NCBI RefSeq assembly: GCF_000315915.1
Contig: NC_020189.1
Location: 1,116,001 to 1,180,000 of the forward strand
Origin: Henningerozyma blattae CBS 6284
Taxonomy: Eukaryota > Ascomycota > Saccharomycetes > Saccharomycetales > Saccharomycetaceae
Reading direction: 5' to 3'
DNA: 64,000 bases
The notes beneath the pieces were generated by a model. That model had not been told where the DNA came from, did not search any database, and saw only the letters and a list, made by a program, of their open reading frames with translations. Below, in pieces: positions 1 to 10,341 of the stretch. Both the position numbers and the translations under genes were made by a program. Each line of letters opens with the position of its first letter. Within the stretch, counting starts at the first letter, position 1.

Positions 1-3000
1 AGTTCCAAGCTGCAATTTGGTTACCAGTAAATTCAAATGAGGTAAGATTTGTATTCTGAAGAAGAATGCTTACGTTATAGGTATTAAGATTCAAAAGGGC
101 AAGATCAATATTAGCAGATTTATTGGTCGATAATGTACCTGAAATTAAAATATTTGAATTATTTTTCAGTTCCAACTTACTAACAGTTCCTTCCAGAGTA
201 TTATTCATAAAAGTTGACCAATTTTTGGTTTCATAGTTAAACAAGCACAATCCTGAACACTGATAGTCAGAGAACGTGAAATTACCTCCTACTAGAACAC
301 TAGAATTTTTTGTGAAATAAAGTAACGAAGATATCTGAGAATTTTTGTTCAATGTTTCATTAGCTATAACTTTATTACTTGTTAAATTTAGAATACTAAA
401 GCTTGGAAATACATCTTTGTCGCTTATTGTTCCCACACTTAATAATGATTCATTTGGAAAAAATGCCATGCTGGAAATTTTATTCTTCCAACTCCAGGAT
501 ATCTGTTCTCCATTGCTGTGTATCAATCTGTTTAATCTCGTGTTTGGTTCCATATAAGCATATATCGTAGAACTATCATTTAAGAATACAGCGCTGTATG
601 GATAAATATTATTTCCCAAATTTAATTCCTTAATTTGCTCATTAGCGTTAATACTGACAACTCCAGTCAGGTTTACATTTTCGTTTTCTGAAACAAGACC
701 AGAAAAAATCAAATCATTCTGTGCATTTTTACCTGCTGACCATAATGACAATTCAAAAGTGGAAGTATTTTTAAAATCTTCCATATTTGATTGATTGTAG
801 AAATATTTATTATTGAATGACAAAATTTCCCATGATGTCGTCAAAGAAATATTACTAAAACTTTGGATTTCATCAGTGAAATTTCCTAAAGTTCCAAACT
901 TGTTATTGGTAAAAGTAATTGCTTTATAAGAACCAGATGAATCCATAATATCACCATATGCAATCAAACCATCTGAATATGGTACAATTCCAGTTACCGA
1001 GTTTAAGTCTTTGAATGTATTTTGTAACGAAATGTTTTGTCCATTTTTTTCAATTTGAAATTCTTGTAATTTATTTATAGATCCACCAACTAATAAAGTA
1101 TCTTTATCATATGCTGCTGCAATTAAAGAAACATTGGCAGGGTAGTTACTATATGCATATTGATTAATCGTTGAATTAGTATAATTCTCATTTAAATTAT
1201 TAACTGAATTATACTCAGGATATTGGAATAAGCCGTTTAAAGTTACGTTATAAATATCTATCTCATTAGAACTGGTTGTTGTAACAAAATCCAATGAATT
1301 GATAATTAAATTAATTCTGTCTGCAACTATGGTAAAGTTACCAGTATTAGAATAAACACCCGAATAAAAGCTCATTGTAATTTTTACTAAAGGATCCAAA
1401 TAACCGTTAAAAATTTGATCAAATTTATAATTTTCATTTGTTTGGTAAATTAGACTTGTTTGTAATATCGAGGAATCGGTTTGGTTCCACATTGTGACAT
1501 TTACAATACCCCTTGAATCACATGAATTATCAGCTGTGCAGCCAGGGGTGATCATATCGACAGTATAGTTACCTGCATATAAAAGGTTTGGATAAAAAGT
1601 GACGGTAGGTATAAGTTTGCTACTTGAAAGATATGTGCAGGCTAAATAATCTGAATTTGGTAAAGGGGTATACCAATCGTTATCGGATAATATTGAGTAA
1701 GAACTACCCATCACTCTCGGAAGTGCCGCTTTAATCAAATCTTCATTGTCATATGCAGTTTGATCGTTACAAGAAGGTTTGTTATAGGATTCATTTGCAA
1801 AAACTGCAATATCACTTTGAAATAAGCTTAAACCAGATAGGCCAACTCTTGAACCATAGGAAGATAATGCTTGAAACTCTAAAGTTGTTAAATCGAATTG
1901 ATTAACAAAAGCAAATTCTTGATAAGTTGTAGACCATTTAATATCTGTTGTATTATTATCTAGTAAAGTAATTACATGACTCTTTAGATTATCATTGCTA
2001 TTGAATAATTTTAATTGATTTCTATTATAAAGTGGGCAAAATTCAGAACAATACTTAAGTTGACCATCTAAAGGATCCAGATATGCTAAGCTCATAATAG
2101 AATTTTGATTTCCAGGGTTTATTCTAAAAGTTGCAACCTCGTCATCTGGGTCTGGTGAATTGAAAATTCTAATTTTCGAAGGTCGTATGCTAAATGGTAA
2201 AGTTATTTGCAAGGAGCCTGCCTTAGAATCACTTGCCCATGCCTCAATTTCTGAGGTCGGGCAAATTAGTTGATTTTTATTAATATAATCATTAGTATCT
2301 GCAGTTGAGAATTTACCGAATGTTAATGGTATCCTTTGATTTAGTTCAAAAGTAGAAACATTTTGCTGTGATAATAAAGAGGAAGTATTGTTTGGAAAAG
2401 TAATATTGTAAGGAATATGCAAAATTGAAGGATCATCAAGGGTATAGAATTGACCAGAAAATAATAAGTCATTGCTATTTAATTTTAAAATATTATTAAT
2501 GACCGAGTTTGATCCAAAGCCACCAAATTCATAGGATATAGTGTCATTTGATGATGAATCCCAAATGATTAATCCATTGGAAATATTTGAGTCAGGTAAC
2601 AAATATGAGAAATTCCCACCAAAATAAACCAAATTAGTGTCTGGATCTTTAAAAATTGTTCTAACTTCTGGCACTAACTTATTCTCAAATATTGGCGTTA
2701 AGGATAAATCTGTCAAATTATAAACCAATTGGTTCGAAAGCTCAAAACCATTTAAAGACCCTGTTCCTGATAGAATAAATGCATCCTGACCATAAGGTAT
2801 AATATGTTGTATTCGAGTAGAATATGGAATATCTAGTAGTCTTATATATGTGTCATTTGAATAATATATCAAATGATTCTGTGATGAACTGATAATAGGT
2901 TGGGTAAAATTTTGTTGCCCATTATAATGTACAAAATTCAGTGTATCAAACCCATTTGAAGTTAATAGCTGCAATGATTGGTTTGTAGAGTCTTGCAAGT

Positions 3001-3130
3001 TAAATTGCGGAGCTGGTATATTTTCTATCTCTAAAATATCTTTTAAATGATTTAGTTGGTTGGCAACCACTGAAGATGGAGCTACAGAAAGCAATAATAT
3101 CCCGAGTATTGTCCTAATACAAATTCTCAT
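1..3130 (-). CDS. RAX2: Rax2-like bud-site selection membrane glycoprotein (N-terminal part; runs off window)
   Basis: Read on the complement from the ATG at 3130; about 1,042 codons are present and the frame is still open at base 1, so the C-terminus lies outside. The stretches I translated read without a stop. The product starts with a signal-peptide-like segment (MRICIRTILGILLLSVAPSS). It continues as a long, N-glycosylation-rich extracellular protein with repeated strand motifs of the kind LVGGNFTF and LIFSGLVS, as in Rax2 beta-propeller-like repeats. S. cerevisiae Rax2 is about 1,220 residues, ends in one membrane helix, and marks division sites with Rax1 for bipolar budding; the missing part should hold that helix. 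The next genes, SMC4 and CSF1, are the S. cerevisiae neighbours too (YLR084C, YLR086W, YLR087C), which supports the name. The frame is absent from simple ORF lists only because it has no stop inside the window. Confidence 0.88.
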   Translation of the reverse strand, partial: MRICIRTILGILLLSVAPSSVVANQLNHLKDILEIENIPAPQFNLQDSTNQSLQLLTSNGFDTLNFVHYNGQQNFTQPIISSSQNHLIYYSNDTYIRLLDIPYSTRIQHIIPYGQDAFILSGTGSLNGFELSNQLVYNLTDLSLTPIFENKLVPEVRTIFKDPDTNLVYFGGNFSYLLPDSNISNGLIIWDSSSNDTISYEFGGFGSNSVINNILKLNSNDLLFSGQFYTLDDPSILHIPYNITFPNNTSSLLSQQNVSTFELNQRIPLTFGKFSTADTNDYINKNQLICPTSEIEAWASDSKAGSLQITLPFSIRPSKIRIFNSPDPDDEVATFRINPGNQNSIMSLAYLDPLDGQLKYCSEFCPLYNRNQLKLFNSNDNLKSHVITLLDNNTTDIKWSTTYQEFAFVNQFDLTTLEFQALSSYGSRVGLSGLSLFQSDIAVFANESYNKPSCNDQTAYDNEDLIKAALPRVMGSSYSILSDNDWYTPLPNSDYLACTYLSSSKLIPTVTFYPNLLYAGNYTVDMITPGCTADNSCDSRGIVNVTMWNQTDSSILQTSLIYQTNENYKFDQIFNGYLDPLVKITMSFYSGVYSNTGNFTIVADRINLIINSLDFVTTTSSNEIDIYNVTLNGLFQYPEYNSVNNLNENYTNSTINQYAYSNYPANVSLIAAAYDKDTLLVGGSINKLQEFQIEKNGQNISLQNTFKDLNSVTGIVPYSDGLIAYGDIMDSSGSYKAITFTNNKFGTLGNFTDEIQSFSNISLTTSWEILSFNNKYFYNQSNMEDFKNTSTFELSLWSAGKNAQNDLIFSGLVSENENVNLTGVVSINANEQIKELNLGNNIYPYSAVFLNDSSTIYAYMEPNTRLNRLIHSNGEQISWSWKNKISSMAFFPNESLLSVGTISDKDVFPSFSILNLTSNKVIANETLNKNSQISSLLYFTKNSSVLVGGNFTFSDYQCSGLCLFNYETKNWSTFMNNTLEGTVSKLELKNNSNILISGTLSTNKSANIDLALLNLNTYNVSILLQNTNLTSFEFTGNQIAAWN

Positions 3131-3366
3131 AATGGGTGACTAATTCTGGCTACTTTACAAATCAAAGAACTAATATTTAAATATCTTATTTTGAAAGTAT
3201 ATTTTTTTTGCGTTTAATTATTTCACTTGAGGGTCTCAATCCATGTATTTCTTAATTTGGTTGTTTTTTCCTAGGGTATATATTTCACTTAGCATACTCT
3301 AAAAAATGTTACGACGTTTCAAAACAAACGCCCTTGTTTATTGTCTTAGCAACTAAGATTTTAATC

Positions 3367-3401
<35 letters not shown>

Positions 3402-3642
3402 TCATTAGAACCTCAAACGCCAAAGTGGCATTTCTGAATGAAAATGTTTCGCGAATGCGATATAGCCTAAAATGGCAAAAATCAAAACAAAAAAGTTCAG
3501 CCATCTTGTATGAAATATTTCAAATATAACTAAAAGAAAGTAGAATACTAAAAAATTTAATATAATCAATATTAATGTTAATTACTATTTATAAGTGTGA
3601 TACACAGCTTACTGCCTAAAAAATGCAGTTGAGGTACATCAG
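3131..3642. other. Intergenic region between RAX2 and the FGGY kinase
   Basis: This 512-base stretch lies 5' of RAX2 and 3' of the kinase gene; both are on the minus strand. It is AT-rich and holds a trinucleotide microsatellite but no ORF or RNA gene that I can support. It should contain the RAX2 promoter and the kinase terminator. Confidence 0.6.
3367..3402. repeat. (TTA)n microsatellite
   Basis: About twelve uninterrupted TTA units lie in the RAX2 upstream region. This is simple-sequence DNA of the kind common in AT-rich yeast intergenic regions and probably varies in length between strains. Confidence 0.95.
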
Positions 3643-5412
3643 TTATAAACCATTTACCATTGAACGGTAACGTTTCTGCGTTGCAATCATATCCAAATAA
3701 ATTTGATATTTGACAGTTAATAGCTTACAAACTTGGCTAGACGGATCTTGTGGTGATACTACTATCCCTTGTCCAGTCATCTTGCACATAACATCCCATA
3801 GGATTTGATCTGGTTTCTTTGTATTGTCACTATGCGATTTTGATAATTCTGATGCACAAGCACCCATTAATGCAGATCCAAAAACAACAGCTGTATCAAT
3901 ATTCTTAGGAATAACTACTGGTAATCCAACGCAATTGCTGATTAATTGCATCAAGAGCTCATTACGACATTGACCTCCAGACATATACAACGAATGAAGA
4001 TTATAGCCTGATTTAGTCATTATATCAACTATATGTCTTGTTTGCTGAGCTATAAATTCACATGCACCAAGATACATCCTACATAGATCATTCAAGGAGG
4101 AGTCCATAGATAGCCCAATAATGTTTCCTCTCATTGCTTCATCTGCAACTGGAGATCTATTGCCATGGAAATCACCATAAAAGAATAAGTTTTTGATTAA
4201 ATGAACTTCATCAATTAAGTCTCTTTGATGGGTTAATTCTCTAATCTTGTTATTTAACACTTCAAATACGGATATATCTTGTTGTTTAGAAATTGCGCAT
4301 AGTTCTTTATAAGCTGGATGTGTCTCCAATACATGTTGTAACAAGGCACCTGTACAACTTTGCCCACCTTCTGCACACCAGAAATTATGCCCAAGGACAT
4401 CACGATATGGGCCCCAAACCCCTGGAACAAAAATTGGTTTATTTGTAAGAGATATATGACAAGTAGAAGTCCCTGCTACAACAGCTAATCTACCACTAGA
4501 ACAAATCATTCCATTTAGATTATCTTGAAAGTTATTTAATTGTTCAATTGGTTCCTTGGTACTTGCTGCAATAGTGCCGATCCAACCTGCATATGCATCA
4601 ATTATACCGGAACTGACAGCACATTTAGAGGAAATTCCCATTATCTTTGATGATTTGTCCGACAAATAACCAATGAATTCACCCGCAGTACTAAATGATA
4701 CTTTACCTTGAGAATCTTGTTTTACAGGGCCGCCCAATTTAACAAAATTGTCTTCCATTAAATCTTCCAATCCAATGTTTAATAAAAATTCTTCTGTCCA
4801 GCCTTTTGTTGAACCTTCCACTCCTAATGGTAAGAGACCTTGCTTACAAACAGCCGAACAGAACGAACGAATAGAGTTACCGGTAGCTTTGTAAGTTAAA
4901 AAATCAGGTAAATCTAGAAATTTACAATCCTTATAAACAGCTGGATTCATATTATTCTTTAACCATTTAATCTTAGGTATTTCCATTTCCACAGACATTT
5001 GCCCACCAACGTATTTCAAGCATTTGGAGTCGGTTGAATTAATTTCAACGGTTTCTATTAAAGCACGATGATCCATCCATAAAATAACATTTTGATCATT
5101 ATCTTCGAAATTAGGGCCCACTGCTACTTCTTGATCTGTCTTTGAGTTTAAAACAACCAGTGAACAAGTTGCATCAAAGCCAATTCCCTTAATTTTCGAC
5201 GAAATATCGTCAACATTGCTTTCTTGAAGGATATTTCTAATACAAATACAAATATTATTCCAAATCTGATTTGTAGATTGGGTGATATATCCAGGTTTCA
5301 ATTCTTGTCGATCAATGGCTAACTCTTTAATAGACAAGATATCACCATTCAAATCAATTAAACACGCTCTTGCAGAACCAGTTCCGACATCAACACCAAT
5401 ATAATAAGACAT
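3643..5412 (-). CDS. FGGY-family carbohydrate kinase (YDR109C-type, probable D-ribulokinase)
   Basis: A 589-residue protein starting at the ATG at 5412. It shows the FGGY kinase layout: N-terminal phosphate motif GVDVGTGSARACLID (about residues 6-20), the GFDATCSLVVL motif, a second phosphate motif GTSTCHISL in the C-terminal half, and the adenosine-motif region MSGGQCRNELLMQLISNCVG near residue 480. Eukaryotic members of this subfamily (human FGGY, yeast YDR109C) are thought to phosphorylate D-ribulose or related ketoses; substrate here is inference. S. cerevisiae YDR109C is longer at the N-terminus (about 715 residues), but this start gives a complete first lobe. In S. cerevisiae this gene sits beside FOB1 on chromosome IV; here it lies next to RAX2 and SMC4, whose S. 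cerevisiae copies are on chromosome XII. Confidence 0.85.
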   Translation of the reverse strand: MSYYIGVDVGTGSARACLIDLNGDILSIKELAIDRQELKPGYITQSTNQIWNNICICIRNILQESNVDDISSKIKGIGFDATCSLVVLNSKTDQEVAVGPNFEDNDQNVILWMDHRALIETVEINSTDSKCLKYVGGQMSVEMEIPKIKWLKNNMNPAVYKDCKFLDLPDFLTYKATGNSIRSFCSAVCKQGLLPLGVEGSTKGWTEEFLLNIGLEDLMEDNFVKLGGPVKQDSQGKVSFSTAGEFIGYLSDKSSKIMGISSKCAVSSGIIDAYAGWIGTIAASTKEPIEQLNNFQDNLNGMICSSGRLAVVAGTSTCHISLTNKPIFVPGVWGPYRDVLGHNFWCAEGGQSCTGALLQHVLETHPAYKELCAISKQQDISVFEVLNNKIRELTHQRDLIDEVHLIKNLFFYGDFHGNRSPVADEAMRGNIIGLSMDSSLNDLCRMYLGACEFIAQQTRHIVDIMTKSGYNLHSLYMSGGQCRNELLMQLISNCVGLPVVIPKNIDTAVVFGSALMGACASELSKSHSDNTKKPDQILWDVMCKMTGQGIVVSPQDPSSQVCKLLTVKYQIYLDMIATQKRYRSMVNGL

Positions 5413-6004
5413 GTTTTAATGATGACGTAATTTTTTATATTGGGTTAACAATTGGTATTTCTGAATTTTTTATACTTTTCATCCAATTAACAATCAAATT
5501 GTAAGATAAATTGAAATTTCTCTGTTGAATAATTGACCCCGCCTTTCATAAAACGTAGAAGGAAACTCCGAAAGCCTATTTAAGATCTATTAGATTTAAA
5601 CAACTGCTCGAAGATGAATAATCCTCTTTTCATATATAAATCTCTCTCAAGATATCATTACAAATTTTTTTATTTTACTATATTAATATATGTGTATATT
5701 TTAATTATATTTAATCTTTTATACTCACTAAAAATGCCCTTACAAAGGTTCGAAGTCCAGATCTAAATTAAAAAAATATTTCTGACGCGAAAGTTTTAGC
5801 GATGTGAATCAAGAAATATAAACATTGAAAATCTTTATTATGGCTTTTAATATTCTTATATAATCAAACAGACAATTTTAAATTCGATCCATTTTGAGTA
5901 GTTTTTGGTACTTAAAGAAAGAAAAATTCAAAGGATATAGTCCAATCTATTGTATTATATGCTATTAATTATTTAGAGGAGAATTGTTTGATTCTACTAA
6001 GAGA
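5413..6004. promoter_or_regulatory. Divergent promoter region of the FGGY kinase and SMC4
   Basis: A 592-base AT-rich region between divergent starts. At 5784-5793 is GACGCGAAAG, which combines an MCB-like core (ACGCGA) with an SCB-like CGCGAAA. It lies about 210 bases upstream of the SMC4 ATG, so cell-cycle (MBF/SBF) control is plausible but unproven. No other gene is seen. Confidence 0.45.
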
Positions 6005-9000
6005 ATGCCTGATAGCCCCATAAGTAAAAAACAAAAGATAACAGAAAGTCGAGATGAAGATAAGAAAATTAACAACAATATTATAATTAATCATAACAAT
6101 CGTGATATAAATAGAAGCCATGTTGATGATGCTGATATTACAATTGGACCTTATCAAGGGCAAGAAAAACATATTCAGCCCCAATCCCAAGATAGACATG
6201 GTAGATCTCGTACCCCCAGAAAGTTGATTGTAAGTTCTGCAGACCATAGATTCACTATGTCTCAGCCAAATTTATTAAGTGCGGATTCACAAACTCCATC
6301 CTTACAGCACCCGAGTGTATCTACAGGTCGAGAGCATAAGTTTTATTCACAATCGCCACCTAGATCTCCACATAGGTCGCCTGTCAGATCTCCTAAAAAA
6401 GCTTTGGAATTGATCCAGCTATCTCCAATCAAAAACAACAGAGCAGAATTACAGAAGATGTATGAATTACAACAAACTCAAAAACGTACGATAAGATTAG
6501 TTATTGAAAGATTGGTACTGACGAACTTTAAATCGTATGCAGGTAGACAGGTTGTGGGCCCATTCCATACAAATTTTTCAGCTGTAGTGGGTCCTAATGG
6601 TTCTGGTAAATCAAATGTGATCGATTCAATGTTATTTGTCTTTGGTTTTAGAGCTAATAAGATGAGACAAGGGAAGTTGAAAGATTTGATTCATAAATCT
6701 GAGAAATATCCAGAACTATCATCGTGCTCTGTAGAAATTCATTTCCAGTATGTGATTGATGATCCTAATGGCGGACCATCAAAAATTGATGAATCTAAAG
6801 AAAAATTAGTTGTTATGAGAAAAGCTTTCAAGAATAATTCTTCAAAATATTACATTAATGATAAAGAAAGTAGTTTTACACAAGTAACGACATTATTAAA
6901 AAACGAGGGAATTGATCTAGATCATAAGAGATTTTTAATCTTACAAGGGGAAGTAGAAAATATTGCTCAAATGAAACCAAAATCTGAAAAGGAAGGTGAT
7001 GATGGACTTTTAGAATATTTAGAGGACATTATAGGAACTTCTCATTATAAAGTTCAAATTGAACACAACTTAAGTAAAGTTGAAGCTTTAAATGAAATAT
7101 GTATCGAAAAAGAAAATAGATTTAATATCGTTGAAAAGGAAAAAGATTCATTGGTTGATGGCAAAAATGAAGCTTTGAAATATTTAGCTAATGAAAAAAA
7201 TTTAGTTCTTGCTAAATCAAAAAAATATCAACATCAATTATATATTGATAATAAAAAATTAACTTCCACTCTAGCCAAGATTACTGATGCTCAAGAAAAC
7301 TATGATAAAGAATTGGAAAAATACTCAACTATCAGTAAAGAATTAAAAAATTTACAAGATGAAGAAATAACACTAAATAAAAGATTAAACGAAACAAAAA
7401 AATATGAAGAAAAACTCCTTTCTAATCAGAGAAAAAATAACTCAGAATTAATATCCACTCAAGAAATGATTAAAAATATTGAAAAGAAAAAGGATAATGC
7501 AGAAAAGTTGGTCAATACTACAGAAAAATCTATTACTCAAACTAATAATAAATTAGAAACATTAAATAATCAACAAGAAGATTATACCAAACAGATTGAA
7601 GAATTAAATGAAAAATTAAAAATCGAAAAAAGTAAATTAGAAGAGATTAAAATTAGTCTAAAAGGTAAAACGGAACAATTTTCAAATGAAATATTGAAAA
7701 ATGAAAAAGAATTAGAACCTTATCAAATACAATTACAAGAAAAAATGTCACAAATCCAACTACTTCAGTCTGAAATTTCATTATTAAATGAAAATAAAGA
7801 TAATCTAAGTAATGAGATTATTTCAATAAAAAAATTGATTGAGGAGAAGAAATTATCTGTAGTTAGGATGTCAGAAAAAATTACAGGCTGGAAACAACAA
7901 TTACTTGAGCAGAGAAAAGAAGTTGAATCAGGTGATATAGAATTCAATAAGTTCACCAAAAAGATTCAAGAGATGCGAGATAAATTAGATTCTCACAGAC
8001 AAAAAGCTAATGATTCTAGAACCTCTTTATCGAATGTTCAAAATAAAAACTCAGTCTTAACTGCCTTATTCAAGTTACAAAAATCTGGTAGAATATCTGG
8101 GTTCTACGGTAGATTAGGTGATTTAGGTGTTATCGATGAAAAATATGATGTAGCTATTTCAACAGCATGCCCTCGACTTGAAGATTTAGTAGTCGATTCT
8201 GTAGACTGTGGCCAACAGTGTATTGATTACCTAAGAAAAAATAGACTTGGTTATGCCCGGTTTATTTTATTGGATAAATTAAGAAAGTTTAATCTTAACC
8301 GTATTGAAACACCAGATAATGCACCTAGATTATTTGATCTAATACAGGTTAGGGAAGATAAATTTTTACCGGCATTTTATAGTGTCCTAAGAGATACTTT
8401 AGTCGCAACAAACCTTTTGCACGCTAATAAAGTTGCATATGGTAAGAGGAGATTTCGAGTTGTTACATTAGATGGAAAACTGATTGATATTTCAGGTACC
8501 ATGTCTGGTGGTGGTAATTATGTATTAAGAGGTTTAATGAAGTTGGGTCAAGATCTTCCAGAAAATGACTTCGAACAAACATCACCCGAAGAAGTTCAGA
8601 AATTAGAAAGAGAACTAGAGATTCTTGAGAAAAATTTTAAAGTTGCATATAATTCATTAAAAGAAATGAATCAAGAAATACTCCATATGAAAGAACAAAT
8701 CCCAGCCACTGAATTAAATATTTCAAAGACAACCATTGAAATTGAATATTGTGAAAATGAAATTAAGCAATTAATTTCACAACTGAAAGAGAAACAGGAA
8801 ATCCATGATCAAGAATCTAACAATAACGATGAAATTAAAGTAGCAGATGATAAATTACAAGCATTGAAGAAAGAATATTATAGTTTGAATGATCAAACAA
8901 AGGTGACAAAACAAGAGATAGAGAAATTGAGACAACAAATTATGGATGCTGGTGGTATTGAGTTGAAAATGCAAAATTCTAAAGTGACATCACTTGTAAA

Positions 9001-10273
9001 CCAATTAAAGATAGTCAATTCAAAACAGAAGAATGACAAATCAGCAATAAAAAAGAATAATAATATACTAAAAAAATTACAAAATGAACTAAATACCACA
9101 AAAGACAACTCGCTTGAGTTTAAAACGAATCTAGAAAATTCGAAAAAGAAAGTTACTCTTCTATCTGAGGAGCTAGCAAAACTAGAGTCTGATATAAACG
9201 ACACACAAAATGCGAAAGAAGAAATACTGTTAAATATCGATGGGAATAAAGAGAAAGCCCAAGAACTAGAAGAAGATTCACGTAATTTTAAATCATTTGA
9301 ATTAGAAATTAAAAATAAATTAGATAAATTAAAAGATCTATCACATCATTTAGAAAAACAAATCGGTAAACTTGATACTGAACTAAATGCTTTAACCATC
9401 CGTGAAATATCTCAGAATTTAGAATCATTTGATGAGCGTTTAGAGAAATATGATATATCTAAAAATGGGGCAACCGAAGATACCCAACATACTTCTTCTG
9501 CCCTAAATTCCGTTTCAAATATAAATACTGACACAATGGACATTGATTCAACTGATAATGAAATAAATCCTGGCATTAAACGATTATCAGAACTTGAAAT
9601 TAATGAACTTGACATTGAATCTTTAGATGCAGAAATAGAGAATTTAGAAGAGCAATTGGAGCATTCAACAGCTAATATTGAGATATTAGAAGAATACGTA
9701 AGACGTTTATCAGAATACAAGAAAAGAAAATCAGATCTAGATGAATCTATTTCTGAAAAGGAAACTGCGAAGGAAGAGACAGAAGTTCTCAAAAAAAAGC
9801 GTTTAGAAGAATTTACAACAGGGTTTGATATTATATCTCTTACCTTAAAAGAAATGTATCAAATGATTACTATGGGTGGTAATGCTGAATTAGAACTTGT
9901 AGATTCACTTGATCCATTTTCTGAAGGTGTTACATTTAGTGTAATGCCTCCAAAGAAAAGTTGGAGAAATATATCAAATTTATCTGGTGGTGAAAAAACT
10001 TTAAGCTCTCTTGCTCTCGTCTTCGCTTTACACAAATATAAACCAACACCTTTATACGTTATGGATGAAATTGATGCGGCCCTTGACTTCAGAAATGTAT
10101 CTATTGTGGCCAATTACATTAAAGAGCGCACTAAAGATGCTCAATTAATTGTTATTTCTTTAAGAAACAATATGTTCGAGTTGTCAAAACAACTAGTTGG
10201 TATATATAAAAGTGAAAATATGACACAGTCAGCCACTCTGGTAAACAATGATATGTTAAATAGGGATACATAA
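6005..10273 (+). CDS. SMC4: Smc4, condensin ATPase subunit
   Basis: I start at the ATG at 6005 (MPDSPISKKQK), which matches the start of yeast Smc4. The longer frame from 5984 begins at TTG and is not supported. The product is 1,422 residues (S. cerevisiae 1,418). Order: a disordered N-tail with a cluster of CDK sites, SMC head with Walker A GPNGSGKS (196-203), long coiled coil, hinge around residues 690-830 including SGFYGRLGDLGVIDEKYD, second coiled coil, then signature LSGGEKTLSS (from 1326) and Walker B PLYVMDEIDAALD. With Smc2 and the non-SMC subunits it forms condensin, which compacts mitotic chromosomes and acts on rDNA. The convergent CSF1 stop is only 68 bases away, and SMC4-CSF1 convergence is as in S. 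cerevisiae. Confidence 0.97.
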   Translation: MPDSPISKKQKITESRDEDKKINNNIIINHNNRDINRSHVDDADITIGPYQGQEKHIQPQSQDRHGRSRTPRKLIVSSADHRFTMSQPNLLSADSQTPSLQHPSVSTGREHKFYSQSPPRSPHRSPVRSPKKALELIQLSPIKNNRAELQKMYELQQTQKRTIRLVIERLVLTNFKSYAGRQVVGPFHTNFSAVVGPNGSGKSNVIDSMLFVFGFRANKMRQGKLKDLIHKSEKYPELSSCSVEIHFQYVIDDPNGGPSKIDESKEKLVVMRKAFKNNSSKYYINDKESSFTQVTTLLKNEGIDLDHKRFLILQGEVENIAQMKPKSEKEGDDGLLEYLEDIIGTSHYKVQIEHNLSKVEALNEICIEKENRFNIVEKEKDSLVDGKNEALKYLANEKNLVLAKSKKYQHQLYIDNKKLTSTLAKITDAQENYDKELEKYSTISKELKNLQDEEITLNKRLNETKKYEEKLLSNQRKNNSELISTQEMIKNIEKKKDNAEKLVNTTEKSITQTNNKLETLNNQQEDYTKQIEELNEKLKIEKSKLEEIKISLKGKTEQFSNEILKNEKELEPYQIQLQEKMSQIQLLQSEISLLNENKDNLSNEIISIKKLIEEKKLSVVRMSEKITGWKQQLLEQRKEVESGDIEFNKFTKKIQEMRDKLDSHRQKANDSRTSLSNVQNKNSVLTALFKLQKSGRISGFYGRLGDLGVIDEKYDVAISTACPRLEDLVVDSVDCGQQCIDYLRKNRLGYARFILLDKLRKFNLNRIETPDNAPRLFDLIQVREDKFLPAFYSVLRDTLVATNLLHANKVAYGKRRFRVVTLDGKLIDISGTMSGGGNYVLRGLMKLGQDLPENDFEQTSPEEVQKLERELEILEKNFKVAYNSLKEMNQEILHMKEQIPATELNISKTTIEIEYCENEIKQLISQLKEKQEIHDQESNNNDEIKVADDKLQALKKEYYSLNDQTKVTKQEIEKLRQQIMDAGGIELKMQNSKVTSLVNQLKIVNSKQKNDKSAIKKNNNILKKLQNELNTTKDNSLEFKTNLENSKKKVTLLSEELAKLESDINDTQNAKEEILLNIDGNKEKAQELEEDSRNFKSFELEIKNKLDKLKDLSHHLEKQIGKLDTELNALTIREISQNLESFDERLEKYDISKNGATEDTQHTSSALNSVSNINTDTMDIDSTDNEINPGIKRLSELEINELDIESLDAEIENLEEQLEHSTANIEILEEYVRRLSEYKKRKSDLDESISEKETAKEETEVLKKKRLEEFTTGFDIISLTLKEMYQMITMGGNAELELVDSLDPFSEGVTFSVMPPKKSWRNISNLSGGEKTLSSLALVFALHKYKPTPLYVMDEIDAALDFRNVSIVANYIKERTKDAQLIVISLRNNMFELSKQLVGIYKSENMTQSATLVNNDMLNRDT

Positions 10274-10341
10274 GTCTTTATACCATGATATGTAATATTA
10301 AATCTAAATTTCTTAGTATTAGAAATTTCAGAATTCCTTTC

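Noticed and set aside
5748..5765. GGTTCGAAGTCC as a tRNA B box
   Set aside because: The spacing inside the motif is off by one and there is no A box or acceptor stem upstream.
5984..6004. Longer N-terminus for SMC4 starting at 5984
   Set aside because: That codon is TTG; the first ATG, 6005, matches the known start of yeast Smc4. The same holds for bL34m (TTG 27367, ATG 27613) and MAG2 (TTG 44815, ATG 44884).
9412..9792. 126-codon and similar minus-strand frames inside SMC4
   Set aside because: Shadows of the coiled-coil coding strand.
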